Source: Streptomyces sp. NRRL S-455
GTDB taxonomy: Bacteria > Actinomycetota > Actinomycetes > Streptomycetales > Streptomycetaceae
Length of the DNA: 64,000 nucleotides
Assembly: GCF_000717875.1 (NCBI RefSeq)
Contig: NZ_JOCT01000005.1
Coordinates: forward strand, 182,863 to 246,862
Reading direction: 5' to 3'
Part shown: one piece after another, positions 16,874 through 25,599 of the stretch
How the letters are laid out: every line of letters begins with the position of its first letter
Position numbering within the stretch: the stretch's first letter is position 1
Program-made: the position numbers and the translations under genes
Notes under the pieces: generated by a model
What the model was told of the DNA's origin: nothing
Database searches by the model: none
Seen by the model: the letters and a program-made list of their open reading frames with translations, nothing else

Positions 16874-17479
16874 TCACACCGTCCAGCTCGGCTCCATGTC
16901 CACGACGTCCCCGGTGAGCGCCGCCACGTCCGCCTCCGTCTGGGCTCTCAGGGCGAGCCGTTCCACGCGTTCGGCGCGGTACTTGCCGTGCTCCGCCGCC
17001 GACCGCCACATCGACAGCACCAGGTACTCGTGCCCGGGTGCCTCGCCGAAGAGCCCGCGCACCATGCCGGGCGAGCCGGCCATCGCCGGGTTCCAGACCT
17101 TCTCCTGCATGAGCACGAAGTGCTCGGCCCGCTCCGGGTGGACACGGCAGAGCGCCACACGCAGCAGGTCCGCGTCCGTGAAACGCGGTTCGAAGCCGGT
17201 CTTCACGTCGAAGCGGTAGTCGAAGAGCCTGACCTGAGCGTCCTTGAACGTGCCCGACTGGGCCGACGCGAGCCGGTCGTGGGACCGTGCCATGAAGGAG
17301 TCGTAGAAGGCGCGGCTCTCCCAGAAGCCGAAGATGTGCGCCACGTCGGGCCGCCCCCGGCTCCAGCCACCCCCCTGCCCCCGAAACCCCGGCTCCCCCA
17401 GAAGCCCCGCCCACTTCCGCTGCCCCCGCTCGAACCCGCGGCGGTCCACCACGGTGCAGCGAATCCACTTGACCAGCAC
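16874..17479 (-). CDS. DUF4937 (YdbC-like) protein
   Basis: 201 residues from a GTG giving MLVKWIRCTVVDRRGFERGQRKW. It looks like two ferredoxin-like (dimeric alpha/beta barrel) halves: GVAH/DVAHIFGFWESRAFYDSFMARSHDR in the first and VALCRVHPERAEHFVLMQEKVWNPAMAGSPGMVRG with YLVLSMWRSAAEHGKYRAERV in the second, the pattern of antibiotic-biosynthesis-monooxygenase or EthD-like folds. Function is unknown. It is divergent from the TerD-domain gene (155 bp). Confidence 0.75.
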   Translation of the reverse strand: MLVKWIRCTVVDRRGFERGQRKWAGLLGEPGFRGQGGGWSRGRPDVAHIFGFWESRAFYDSFMARSHDRLASAQSGTFKDAQVRLFDYRFDVKTGFEPRFTDADLLRVALCRVHPERAEHFVLMQEKVWNPAMAGSPGMVRGLFGEAPGHEYLVLSMWRSAAEHGKYRAERVERLALRAQTEADVAALTGDVVDMEPSWTV

Positions 17480-17634
17480 CGCGCCATGGTAAGGCCCCGA
17501 AGCGTGGCGCCGGTCACTCTCGAGTGGACCGCTCTCCCACGGGCGCAGGCGTGCGCGTGGCAGGATGGACAAACAGTCATGAGTGCCCGGCAGTTGGGGC
17601 GAACGCGCGAGTCGGTACGGGGAAGGGGACCGCG

Positions 17635-18168
17635 GTGGACGGGATCAACAAGGGGCTTCGCAAGATCGAGATCGCGATGCGGTGGGATCCCAGCCCGGCG
17701 GGGCAGCCGTCCACCGATCTGGATCTGGTCGCGGCGACCTATCGGGCGGACGACCCGTACGGCGATCCCGCTTATGTGGTCCACTTCGACAGCCGCTCCC
17801 CCGACGGCACCATCTATCTCAACCGCGACAGCAAGGACGGCCAGGGCTTCGGCTTCGACGAAGTCATGACGCTGGAACTCGACCGGCTCGACGCCCGGTA
17901 CGCGCGCGTGGTGGTCGGTGTGATCATCCAGCAGCGCCCCGCGGAACGCACGTTCGTCAGCGTGACCAATCCCGGCCTGCGCATCCGCGAGGGGTACACG
18001 GTCCTTGCCGAGGACGACTTCGGCGGTGTCCTCGGGGCCACCGCGGCGACGGTGGCGGAGTTCGTCCGGGACGGCTCGGGCCCCTGGCGTTTCCAGCCGG
18101 GCCTCCGCGGTTTCGAGGGCGACCCGGTCTCCTTCACCCGGACCATGGGCGCGGCACACCGTCCCTGA
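17635..18168 (+). CDS. TerD-domain protein
   Basis: 177 residues. The TerD fold binds Ca2+ and occurs in tellurite-resistance and stress-response systems. Seen here: the N-terminal strand KIEIAMRWDPS, the acidic motif DLDLVAATYRADDPYGDPAYVVHFDS, and a second site around NRDSKDGQGFGFDEVMTLELDRL, followed by the VVVGVII strand. Unlike canonical TerD it starts with no MGVSLSKGG motif. The GTG follows GGAAGGGGACC. It stands alone without other ter genes, converges on nrdJ and shares a terminator with it. Confidence 0.85.
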   Translation: MDGINKGLRKIEIAMRWDPSPAGQPSTDLDLVAATYRADDPYGDPAYVVHFDSRSPDGTIYLNRDSKDGQGFGFDEVMTLELDRLDARYARVVVGVIIQQRPAERTFVSVTNPGLRIREGYTVLAEDDFGGVLGATAATVAEFVRDGSGPWRFQPGLRGFEGDPVSFTRTMGAAHRP

Positions 18169-18188
18169 GCCCTCGGTCGCCAGCGACG

Positions 18189-18220
18189 AGAGGGGCACCA
18201 CCCGCAGGCGGTGCCCCTCT
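18189..18220. terminator. Bidirectional terminator between the TerD gene and nrdJ
   Basis: AGAGGGGCACC and GGTGCCCCTCT form a perfect 11-bp stem around a 10-nt loop, in the 75 bp between two converging genes. Confidence 0.85.
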
Positions 18221-18243
18221 GTCATCGGCTCAGGTGCTCGGCG

Positions 18244-21126
18244 TCAGCTGCAGCCGCTCGTCGAGCCGCAGCCCTCGCAGATGTAGCACGAACCGGCGCG
18301 CTGCATCTTCGTACCGCAGGAGAAGCACAGCGGTGCGTCGGCCTGGATGCCCAGCTGCATCTCGACCAGTTCGGCACTGGTGTGGGCCTGCTGCGGGGCG
18401 GGCTTGACGGCCTCGTCGTCGTTCGGCCTGGAGAGGGCCTTCAGCTCCTGGGCACGCGGGGCCGACTGGGCCAGGCCCTCGACGTCGACCTCGTCCTCGG
18501 ACGGCTCGTACGAACCGGTCTCCAGGTGGCGCTGACGCTCCTCGGCGGAGTGGATGCCGAGCGCGGAGCGCGTCTCGAAGGGCAGGAAGTCCAGCGCCAG
18601 GCGGCGGAAGATGTAGTCGACGATCGACTGCGCCATCCGCACGTCCGGGTCGTCCGTCATACCGGCCGGCTCGAAGCGCATGTTGGTGAACTTCGAGACG
18701 TACGTCTCCAGCGGCACGCCGTACTGGAGGCCGACGGAGACCGCGATGGAGAAGGCGTCCATCATGCCCGCGAGGGTCGAGCCCTGCTTGGACATCTTCA
18801 GGAAGACCTCGCCGAGACCGTCGTCCGGGTAGGAGTTGGCGGTCATGTAGCCCTCGGCGCCGCCGACGGTGAAGGACGTGGTGATGCCGGGACGTCCCTT
18901 CGGGAGGCGCTTGCGGACCGGGCGGTACTCGACGACCTTCTCGACCTTGGCCTCGACGGGGGCGGGCTCCTCGGCCTTCTCCTTCTCCTCCCACTTCTTG
19001 GTGGAGAGCGGCTGGCCGACCTTGCAGTTGTCGCGGTAGATCGCGAGGGCCTTGACGCCCAGCTTCCAGGCCTCGAAGTAGATCTCCTCGACCTCCTCGA
19101 CGGTCGCCGACTCCGGCATGTTGACCGTCTTGGAGATGGCGCCGGAGATCCACGGCTGGATCGCGGCCATCATGCGGACGTGGCCCATCGGGGAGATGGC
19201 CCGCTCGCCCATGGCGCAGTCGAAGACCTCGTAGTGCTCGGGCTTCAGGCCGGGGGCGTCGATCACGTTGCCGTGCTCGGCGATGTGGGCGACGATCGCC
19301 TCGATCTGCTCCTCGAGGTAGCCCAGGCGGCGCAGGGCCTGTGGGACCGTGCCGTTGACGATCTGCATCGAGCCGCCGCCGACCAGCTTCTTGAACTTGA
19401 CGAGCGCGAGGTCGGGCTCGACGCCGGTGGTGTCGCAGGACATCGCGAGGCCGATGGTGCCGGTCGGGGCGAGCACGGACGCCTGGGAGTTACGGAAACC
19501 GTTCTTCTCGCCGAGGCGCAGGACGTCTCCCCAGGCCTCGCTGGCGGCGGCCCACACCGGGGTGTCCAGGTCGTCCATGCGGACGGCCTTGTCGTTGGCG
19601 TCCGAGTGCTGCTTCATGACGCGCTTGTGGGCCTCGGCGTTGCGGGCGTAGCCGTCGTACGGGCCGACCACCGAGGCCAGCTCGGCGGAGCGGCGATAGG
19701 CCGTGCCGGTCATCAGGGAGGTGATGGCACCGGCGAGGGCGCGGCCGCCGTCGGAGTCGTAGGCGTGGCCGGTGGCCATCAGCAGGGCGCCGAGGTTGGC
19801 GTAGCCGATGCCGAGCTGGCGGAAGGCGCGCGTGTTCTCGCCGATCTTCTGGGTCGGGAAGTCGGCGAAGCAGATCGAGATGTCCATCGCGGTGATGACC
19901 AGCTCGACGACCTTCTGGAAGCGCTCGGCCTCGAAAGACTGGTTGCCCTTGCCGTCGTCCTTGAGGAACTTCATCAGGTTCAGCGAGGCCAGGTTGCAGG
20001 ACGTGTTGTCCAGGTGCATGTACTCGCTGCACGGGTTCGACGCGGTGATCCGGCCGGACTCGGGGCAGGTGTGCCAGCCGTTGATGGTGTCGTCGTACTG
20101 GATGCCGGGGTCGGCGCAGGCCCAGGCGGCCTCGGCGATCTTGCGGAAGAGCGCCTTGGCGTCGACCTCCTCGATGACCTCGCCGGTCATCCGGCCGCGC
20201 AGCCCGAACTGGCCGCCCCGCTCGACCGCCGTCATGAACTCGTCGTTCACGCGGACCGAGTTGTTGGCGTTCTGGTACTGGACGGACGCGATGTCGTCGC
20301 CACCGAGGTCCATGTCGAAGCCCGCGTCGCGCAGGACGCGGATCTTCTCCTCTTCCTTGACCTTGGTCTCGATGAAGTCCTCGATGTCCGGGTGGTCCAC
20401 GTCGAGGACGACCATCTTGGCGGCGCGGCGGGTGGCACCACCGGACTTGATCGTTCCGGCGGAGGCGTCGGCGCCGCGCATGAAGGAGACCGGGCCGGAG
20501 GCGTTGCCGCCGGAGGACAGCAGCTCCTTGGAGGATCGGATCCGGGAGAGGTTCAGGCCGGCGCCGGAGCCGCCCTTGAAGATCATGCCCTCTTCCTTGT
20601 ACCAGTCGAGGATCGACTCCATGGAGTCGTCGACGGACAGGATGAAGCAGGCGGAAACCTGCTGGGGCTGCTTGGTGCCGACGTTGAACCAGACAGGGCT
20701 GTTGAAGCTGAAGATCTGGTGGAGGAGGGCGTACGCCAGCTCGTGCTCGAAGATCTCGGCGTCGGCGGGCGAGGCGAAGTACTTGTTGTCCTCGCCGGCC
20801 TTCCGGTACGTCTTCACGATGCGGTCGATCAGCTGCTTGAGGCTGGTCTCGCGCTGCGGGGTGCCGACGGCACCGCGGAAGTACTTGCTGGTGACGATGT
20901 TGACCGCGTTCACCGACCAGAAGTCGGGGAACTCCACGCCGCGCTGCTCGAAGTTGACCGAACCGTCACGCCAGTTGGTCATGACGACGTCACGGCTCTC
21001 CCACGCCACCTCGTCGTAGGGGTGAACCCCGGGGGTGGTGTGGACGCGCTCGATACGCAGGCCCTTGCTCGCCTTGGTGCCCTTGGCGCGGGAACTCCGT
21101 GCCGGACCGCTCGCCGTCTCTGTCAT
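18244..21126 (-). CDS. nrdJ: Class II (vitamin B12-dependent) ribonucleoside-diphosphate reductase
   Basis: 960 residues. It makes deoxyribonucleotides using adenosylcobalamin instead of a tyrosyl radical, so it needs neither oxygen nor a second subunit. Conserved elements: FSFNSPVWFNVG with nearby CFILSVDDSMESI, GGSGAGLNLSRIRS, NPCSEYMHLDNTSCNLASLNL around the active-site Cys-Glu-Asn, and the phosphate-binding APTGTIGLAMSCDTTGVEPD. The C-terminal tail is Cys-rich (CFSCGTKMQRAGSCYICEGCGSTSGC), combining a zinc-ribbon-like segment with the thiol pair re-reduced by thioredoxin. The ATG follows GGGAGG. It is downstream of nrdR (163-bp gap), forming the nrdRJ operon. Confidence 0.95.
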   Translation of the reverse strand: MTETASGPARSSRAKGTKASKGLRIERVHTTPGVHPYDEVAWESRDVVMTNWRDGSVNFEQRGVEFPDFWSVNAVNIVTSKYFRGAVGTPQRETSLKQLIDRIVKTYRKAGEDNKYFASPADAEIFEHELAYALLHQIFSFNSPVWFNVGTKQPQQVSACFILSVDDSMESILDWYKEEGMIFKGGSGAGLNLSRIRSSKELLSSGGNASGPVSFMRGADASAGTIKSGGATRRAAKMVVLDVDHPDIEDFIETKVKEEEKIRVLRDAGFDMDLGGDDIASVQYQNANNSVRVNDEFMTAVERGGQFGLRGRMTGEVIEEVDAKALFRKIAEAAWACADPGIQYDDTINGWHTCPESGRITASNPCSEYMHLDNTSCNLASLNLMKFLKDDGKGNQSFEAERFQKVVELVITAMDISICFADFPTQKIGENTRAFRQLGIGYANLGALLMATGHAYDSDGGRALAGAITSLMTGTAYRRSAELASVVGPYDGYARNAEAHKRVMKQHSDANDKAVRMDDLDTPVWAAASEAWGDVLRLGEKNGFRNSQASVLAPTGTIGLAMSCDTTGVEPDLALVKFKKLVGGGSMQIVNGTVPQALRRLGYLEEQIEAIVAHIAEHGNVIDAPGLKPEHYEVFDCAMGERAISPMGHVRMMAAIQPWISGAISKTVNMPESATVEEVEEIYFEAWKLGVKALAIYRDNCKVGQPLSTKKWEEKEKAEEPAPVEAKVEKVVEYRPVRKRLPKGRPGITTSFTVGGAEGYMTANSYPDDGLGEVFLKMSKQGSTLAGMMDAFSIAVSVGLQYGVPLETYVSKFTNMRFEPAGMTDDPDVRMAQSIVDYIFRRLALDFLPFETRSALGIHSAEERQRHLETGSYEPSEDEVDVEGLAQSAPRAQELKALSRPNDDEAVKPAPQQAHTSAELVEMQLGIQADAPLCFSCGTKMQRAGSCYICEGCGSTSGCS

Positions 21127-21289
21127 GCCGCCTCCCTGTACGGGCGAAAACGCCCTGAAGTGCCCCGTTGTTCCCGTGGCACGGTGTTCTGTCTGGTGCT
21201 GCGGGCGCCCACTCACACGGCCCGCAACAGGTCTTCACACGCCGCCGCCCGGCCGGGCCCGGAGCTGCCTACCGGGTCCGGCCCGCCGG

Positions 21290-21850
21290 TCAGTCGGCGG
21301 CGCTCGCGGACGCGGGGACCTGTGTGGTCCCTCCGGGCCCGCCGTCGTCTTCCTGGCTCCCCGCCCCCGCATCCTCGCGGTCGCCGTCGTCCGCGCCGGG
21401 GCGTCCCGTCTCTTCCCTCAGCTCCGCGATGGCCGCCTCGAAGTCCTCGAGCGAGTCGAACGCCCGGTAGACGGAGGCGAATCGCAGATAGGCGACGAGA
21501 TCGAGTTCCTTCAACGGGCCGAGTATGGCCAGCCCCACGTCGTGGGTGGTCAGCTCGGCGCTCCCGGTGGCCCGCACCGCCTCCTCGACCCGCTGGCCGA
21601 GCTGGGCCAGCGCGTCCTCGGTGACGGGCCGCCCCTGGCACGCCTTGCGCACGCCATTGATGATCTTTGTGCGGCTGAAAGGCTCGGTGACTCCGGACCG
21701 CTTGACGACCATGAGCGAACACGTCTCCACGGTCGTGAAACGACGGGAGCAGTCCGGACACTGGCGACGCCTGCGGATCGACGTGCCGTCGTCGGTCGTA
21801 CGACTGTCGACGACCCGGCTGTCGGGGTGCCTGCAGAAGGGGCAGTGCAT
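21290..21850 (-). CDS. nrdR: Transcriptional repressor NrdR
   Basis: 186 residues. NrdR senses ATP/dATP with an ATP-cone and represses ribonucleotide reductase genes. The N-terminal zinc ribbon ([17 protein letters not shown] … [10 protein letters not shown]) and the ATP-cone ([27 protein letters not shown]) are complete. The last 35 residues form a Gly/Asp/Ser-rich tail. The ATG has a GAGGAGGG ribosome binding site. Two matching NrdR boxes lie about 110-155 nt upstream. Confidence 0.96.
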   Translation of the reverse strand: MHCPFCRHPDSRVVDSRTTDDGTSIRRRRQCPDCSRRFTTVETCSLMVVKRSGVTEPFSRTKIINGVRKACQGRPVTEDALAQLGQRVEEAVRATGSAELTTHDVGLAILGPLKELDLVAYLRFASVYRAFDSLEDFEAAIAELREETGRPGADDGDREDAGAGSQEDDGGPGGTTQVPASASAAD

Positions 21851-21958
21851 GAACTCCCAACCCTCCTCACAGCAGACTCAATAGCCTCGCAGAACCTCTT
21901 GCGCCCCACGAAGCAGCCCCAAGCATAGGTGATGACCATGAGTGCCGAGACCCGGGGG

Positions 21959-22004
21959 ACCACAACTTGTGGGCTGCTGCTGCAATCCAACCACTAGATG
22001 TGGG
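21959..22004 (-). promoter_or_regulatory. Tandem NrdR boxes upstream of nrdRJ
   Basis: On the plus strand ACCACAACTTGTGGG (21959-21973) and ACCACTAGATGTGGG (21990-22004) share the ACCAC…TGTGGG frame and begin exactly 31 bp apart, three helical turns. The first contains a perfect inverted repeat, CCACAA-C-TTGTGG. Paired boxes an integral number of turns apart are characteristic of NrdR operators, so autoregulation of nrdRJ is expected. Confidence 0.75.
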
Positions 22005-22398
22005 GATTGGCCCATACATCCACGCCGTACGCGCGCGTCGCGCGCTCAGGCGCAGGTGAGACGCGACCGACCGGGTCGCGCGGGGCTCGGGCGCCCGCGG
22101 TCGTACCGCTGGTTCGCGCCCAGCGGACCCGCCGTCCGTGTGCACCCACGTACGGCCGCACCATCCCGGCACATGCGGAGATCCCGTGGGCGCCGCGAGG
22201 AGGAGACGTAGGGCTCCCGCACAGATGAGGACTGACCCCGAGGCGGAGGAATGCCGGATGGCAGACTGGGGCAACAGTCCACGAGGTGATCACCCCGGCG
22301 GTGAAGAGTACAGCAATGGCCCCTTTTGCCTGCCAGGTGGCGCGACCGCCAATACACCCGGATGCATGATCGCGTCCGGCGATTCGCGGATTTTCACT
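22005..22398. other. Divergent nrdR-lexA intergenic region, remainder
   Basis: About 390 bp with no supported gene. A plus-strand frame beginning at 22258 (MADWGNSPRGD…) has a fair ribosome binding site and its stop overlaps the lexA start, but its third-position GC is far below that of real genes here and it runs through the lexA operator and promoter. No riboswitch was recognised. Confidence 0.45.
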
Positions 22399-22439
22399 CG
22401 AACGTGTGTTTGGCGCAACCTTTCGAAAGCAACTACCGT
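22399..22439 (+). promoter_or_regulatory. lexA promoter with overlapping LexA (SOS) box
   Basis: CGAACGTGTGTTTG (22399-22412) fits the Gram-positive LexA consensus CGAACRNRYGTTYG at every position. It overlaps TTGGCG (22410-22415), a reasonable -35, with TACCGT (22434-22439) as -10 at 18-bp spacing. LexA binding would block its own promoter, the usual SOS autoregulation. Confidence 0.85.
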
Positions 22440-22472
22440 TGTCCAGCAGGGAGACCATCGAGAGGGGCCGAC

Positions 22473-23252
22473 GTGACCACCACCGCAGACAGTGCCACCA
22501 TCACTGCCCAGGAGCGCTCCCAGGGCCGACTGGAGCCGGTGCACGCGATGAACGAAGCCACGAACCCTGAGGGGCACAAGCGCTCCCTGCCGGGCCGACC
22601 TCCCGGCATCCGGGCGGACAGCTCCGGACTCACCGACCGCCAGCGCCGCGTGATCGAGGTGATCAGGGATTCCGTGCAGCGGCGCGGCTACCCGCCGTCG
22701 ATGCGTGAGATCGGCCAGGCCGTCGGCCTCTCCAGCACCTCCTCCGTCGCACACCAGCTGATGGCGCTGGAGCGAAAGGGCTTCCTGCGCCGCGACCCGC
22801 ACCGCCCGCGCGCGTACGAGGTGCGCGGTTCCGACCAGGCCACCTCGGTACAGCCCACGGACACCGCCGGCAAACCGGCCGCGTCGTACGTCCCGCTGGT
22901 CGGCCGCATCGCCGCCGGTGGCCCGATCCTCGCCGAGGAGTCCGTCGAGGACGTCTTCCCTCTGCCCCGCCAGCTTGTGGGCGACGGTGAGCTGTTCGTC
23001 CTGAAGGTCGTCGGTGACTCGATGATCGAGGCAGCGATCTGCGACGGCGACTGGGTCACGGTCCGCCGCCAGCCGGTCGCCGAGAACGGCGACATCGTGG
23101 CCGCCATGCTCGACGGCGAAGCCACCGTCAAGCGCTTCAAGCGCGAGGACGGCCATGTCTGGCTCCTGCCGCACAACGCGGCCTACGAGCCGATTCCGGG
23201 CGACGACGCGACCATCCTCGGCAAGGTGGTGGCCGTACTGCGCCGCGTCTGA
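22473..23252 (+). CDS. lexA: SOS repressor LexA
   Basis: 259 residues. Winged helix at about 54-115 ([43 protein letters not shown]). The S24 peptidase domain has the Ala148-Gly149 self-cleavage site (GRIAAGG), catalytic Ser183 (GDSMIEA) and Lys220 (EATVKRF). RecA-ssDNA filaments trigger cleavage and derepress DNA-repair genes. The GTG follows GAGAGGGG; the unstructured N-terminal 50 residues are longer than in E. coli, as in other Streptomyces. Confidence 0.97.
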   Translation: MTTTADSATITAQERSQGRLEPVHAMNEATNPEGHKRSLPGRPPGIRADSSGLTDRQRRVIEVIRDSVQRRGYPPSMREIGQAVGLSSTSSVAHQLMALERKGFLRRDPHRPRAYEVRGSDQATSVQPTDTAGKPAASYVPLVGRIAAGGPILAEESVEDVFPLPRQLVGDGELFVLKVVGDSMIEAAICDGDWVTVRRQPVAENGDIVAAMLDGEATVKRFKREDGHVWLLPHNAAYEPIPGDDATILGKVVAVLRRV

Positions 23253-23268
23253 CACCGCGCGCCGCGTC

Positions 23269-23331
23269 GGGTGGGCCCTTCGGCCCGCCCCCTGACCGGG
23301 CCCCGGGACCTCTGCGCCGGTTCCGGGGCCC
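23269..23331 (+). terminator. Two hairpins downstream of lexA
   Basis: GGGTGGGCC-CTTC-GGCCCGCCC (23269-23290, one G-T pair) is followed by GGGCCCCGG…CCGGGGCCC (23298-23331, perfect 9-bp arms). They lie between converging lexA and dinG and probably terminate lexA. Confidence 0.65.
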
Positions 23332-23415
23332 TGCGCTGTCCGAGCCCGGCACGCCCCCTGTCCGCGCCGTGAGGGGGTGGCATGCGCTTGATCAGCCGCA
23401 GACCACCCCCGGGAC

Positions 23416-25392
23416 TCATCCGGCTTCCGCCTGCTTCGCCACCGCGTCGATCGCCGCCAGCGACTTCCGCACCTGATTACGGTCCGTCGTGAACCAGAAA
23501 TCGGGAAGTGACGCCTTCAGATAGCTCCCGTACCGGGCCGTCGCCAGTCGCTGGTCCAGGACGGCCACGACACCGCGGTCGCCCGACGCCCGTACGAGAC
23601 GGCCGGCGCCCTGGGCCATGAGGAGAGCGGCATGGGTCGCGGCGACCGCCATGAAACCGTTGCCGCCCGCCTCCTCCACGGCCTTCTGCCGGGCGCTCAT
23701 CAGCGGGTCGTCCGGGCGGGGGAACGGGATCTTGTCCATGACCACCAGCTGGCAGCTGGGCCCTGGGACGTCCACGCCCTGCCACAGCGACAGTGTGCCG
23801 AAAAGGCAGGTCTCGGGATCGGCCGCGAAGTTCTTGATGAGCTCGCCGAGCGTTTCCTCCCCTTGAAGGAGGATGGGGAACTCCGGAATCCGGGATCTCA
23901 GCTCTTCCGCCGCCAGCTGGGCACCCCGCATGGAGGAGAACAGGCCCAGGGTCCGCCCGCCCGCCGCCTGGATCAGCTCCGTCAGTTCGTCGAGCATGTC
24001 CGCGCGATCGCCGTCCCGCGCGGGGCGTGCCAGATGCTTGGCGACGTAGAGGATGCCTTGCTTGCGGTAGTCGAACGGCGAGCCGACGTCGATGCCCTTC
24101 CACTGCGGGAGGTCGTCGCCCTCGGAGCCCTCGGGGGCGAGTCCGAGGGAGGCCCCGACGCCGTTGAAGTCGCCGCCCAGTTTCAGCGTCGCGGACGTCA
24201 GCACCACCGAACGGTCCGCGAAGAGTTTCTCCCGCAGCAGCCCCGACACGGACATGGGGGCGACACGAAGGGAGGCACCGAAGCGGTCATGACGCTCGTA
24301 CCAGACCACGTCCCATTCGGAGCCGTTCGTGATCCGCTCCGCCACGTCGTGCACGTTCTCCACGGAGGCCAGGGCCTGTTTGCGGACGGCGTCCTCGTCC
24401 TGGACGGACTTGTCGCGGGTCGCGCCGATCGCGGAGATGACGGTACGGCACGCGTCGCGCAGCGCCATGAGCGCGTAGCCGAGATCCTCGGGGATCTCCT
24501 CAAGACGTCCCGGCAGGGCCAGCTCCATCAGCCGTTCGAAACCCTCGGCCGCGGTCTGGAGCTGGTCGGCGGCCTTCTCGTTGACGAGTTTCGCGGCGCG
24601 GCGCACCGCACGGTTGACCTGGCCGGGAGTGAGCTCGCCGGTGGCGACCCCGGTGACCCGCGAGACCAGTTCGTGCGCCTCGTCGACGATGAGCACCTCG
24701 TGCTGCGGGAGGACCGGGGCGCCCTCGATGGCGTCGATCGCGAGCAGCGCGTGGTTGGTGACGACGACCTCGGAGAGCTTGGCGCGCTCCCGGGCCATCT
24801 CGGCGAAGCACTCGGCCCCGTAGGCGCACTTCGACGCGCCCAGGCACTCCCTCGACGACACCGACACCTGAGCCCAGGCCCGGTCCGAGATGCCGGGTGT
24901 GAGGTCGTCACGGTCGCCGGTCTCGGTCTCGTCGGCCCAGTCACGCACTCGCAGCAGGTCCTGGCCGAGCTTGCTGGTGGGAGCGGCTGCCTCGAACTGG
25001 TCGAAGAGGCCCTCCTCCTCGTCCTGCGGAACGCCCTCGTGCAGGCGGTGCAGGCACAGGTAGTTCGACCGGCCCTTCAGCATCGCGAACTCCGGGCGGC
25101 GGCGCAGCAGGGGGTGCAGCGACTCGACCGTTCTCGGCAGGTCGCGCTCCACCAGCTGGCGCTGCAGGGCCAGGGTGGCGGTCGCGACGACCACCCGCTC
25201 CCCGTGTGCGAGCGCGGGCACGAGGTAGCCCAGCGACTTGCCGGTTCCGGTGCCGGCCTGGACCAGCAGGTGGGAGCCGTCGTCGATCGCCTCAGCGACG
25301 GCTTCGGCCATGGCCACCTGACCGGGGCGCTCCGTACCGCCGACGGCAGTGACGGCAGCGTGCAGGAGTTCGGGGAGTGAGGGCTTCGTCAT
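23416..25392 (-). CDS. dinG: DinG-family ATP-dependent DNA helicase
   Basis: 658 residues. An XPD/DinG-type superfamily 2 helicase: Walker A (AGTGTGKS, ends at residue 53), DEAH box (LIVDEAHEL) and late motifs VVLTSATL and AQGAGRLVRASGDRG. Four Cys (NYLC, SRECLGASKCAYGAEC) are placed as in the iron-sulfur cluster of this family. It acts 5'-3' on forked and R-loop substrates during repair. The ATG opens MTKPSLPELL. No LexA box was seen upstream, so SOS control is not supported here. Confidence 0.88.
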   Translation of the reverse strand: MTKPSLPELLHAAVTAVGGTERPGQVAMAEAVAEAIDDGSHLLVQAGTGTGKSLGYLVPALAHGERVVVATATLALQRQLVERDLPRTVESLHPLLRRRPEFAMLKGRSNYLCLHRLHEGVPQDEEEGLFDQFEAAAPTSKLGQDLLRVRDWADETETGDRDDLTPGISDRAWAQVSVSSRECLGASKCAYGAECFAEMARERAKLSEVVVTNHALLAIDAIEGAPVLPQHEVLIVDEAHELVSRVTGVATGELTPGQVNRAVRRAAKLVNEKAADQLQTAAEGFERLMELALPGRLEEIPEDLGYALMALRDACRTVISAIGATRDKSVQDEDAVRKQALASVENVHDVAERITNGSEWDVVWYERHDRFGASLRVAPMSVSGLLREKLFADRSVVLTSATLKLGGDFNGVGASLGLAPEGSEGDDLPQWKGIDVGSPFDYRKQGILYVAKHLARPARDGDRADMLDELTELIQAAGGRTLGLFSSMRGAQLAAEELRSRIPEFPILLQGEETLGELIKNFAADPETCLFGTLSLWQGVDVPGPSCQLVVMDKIPFPRPDDPLMSARQKAVEEAGGNGFMAVAATHAALLMAQGAGRLVRASGDRGVVAVLDQRLATARYGSYLKASLPDFWFTTDRNQVRKSLAAIDAVAKQAEAG

Positions 25393-25599
25393 AGCGCGAC
25401 CACCCTACGACCCAGCACTGACAAACGGGTGATCAAAGCGGGGGCAGGGGGCGGGATCAAGGCCTTGGACCCCTCGGGCGTGGGACGTACGTGCGACGGC
25501 CGCGGGGGGAACCGGACGGCATTTCGAGAATCCGTGGCGTGAGCGGGAACTGCGGTGGCACGGCCCGCGTTCATTGAGTGACGACATGGTGACACAGGG

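Noticed and set aside
18211..21624. An 1137-codon open frame on the plus strand opposite nrdJ
   Set aside because: It is exactly antisense to the well-supported nrdJ and nrdR genes and is the high-GC frame-shadow effect; its composition (Val/Leu/Gly/Arg/Asp repeats) is that of a shadow.
22010..22260. Possible cobalamin riboswitch upstream of the B12-dependent nrdRJ operon
   Set aside because: Neither a B12 box nor the conserved cobalamin-element core could be found on either strand.
22258..22476. Small frame MADWGNSPRGD… overlapping the lexA start by a GTGA-like junction
   Set aside because: Third-position GC is near 50%, unlike any real gene here, and the frame runs through the lexA operator and promoter.
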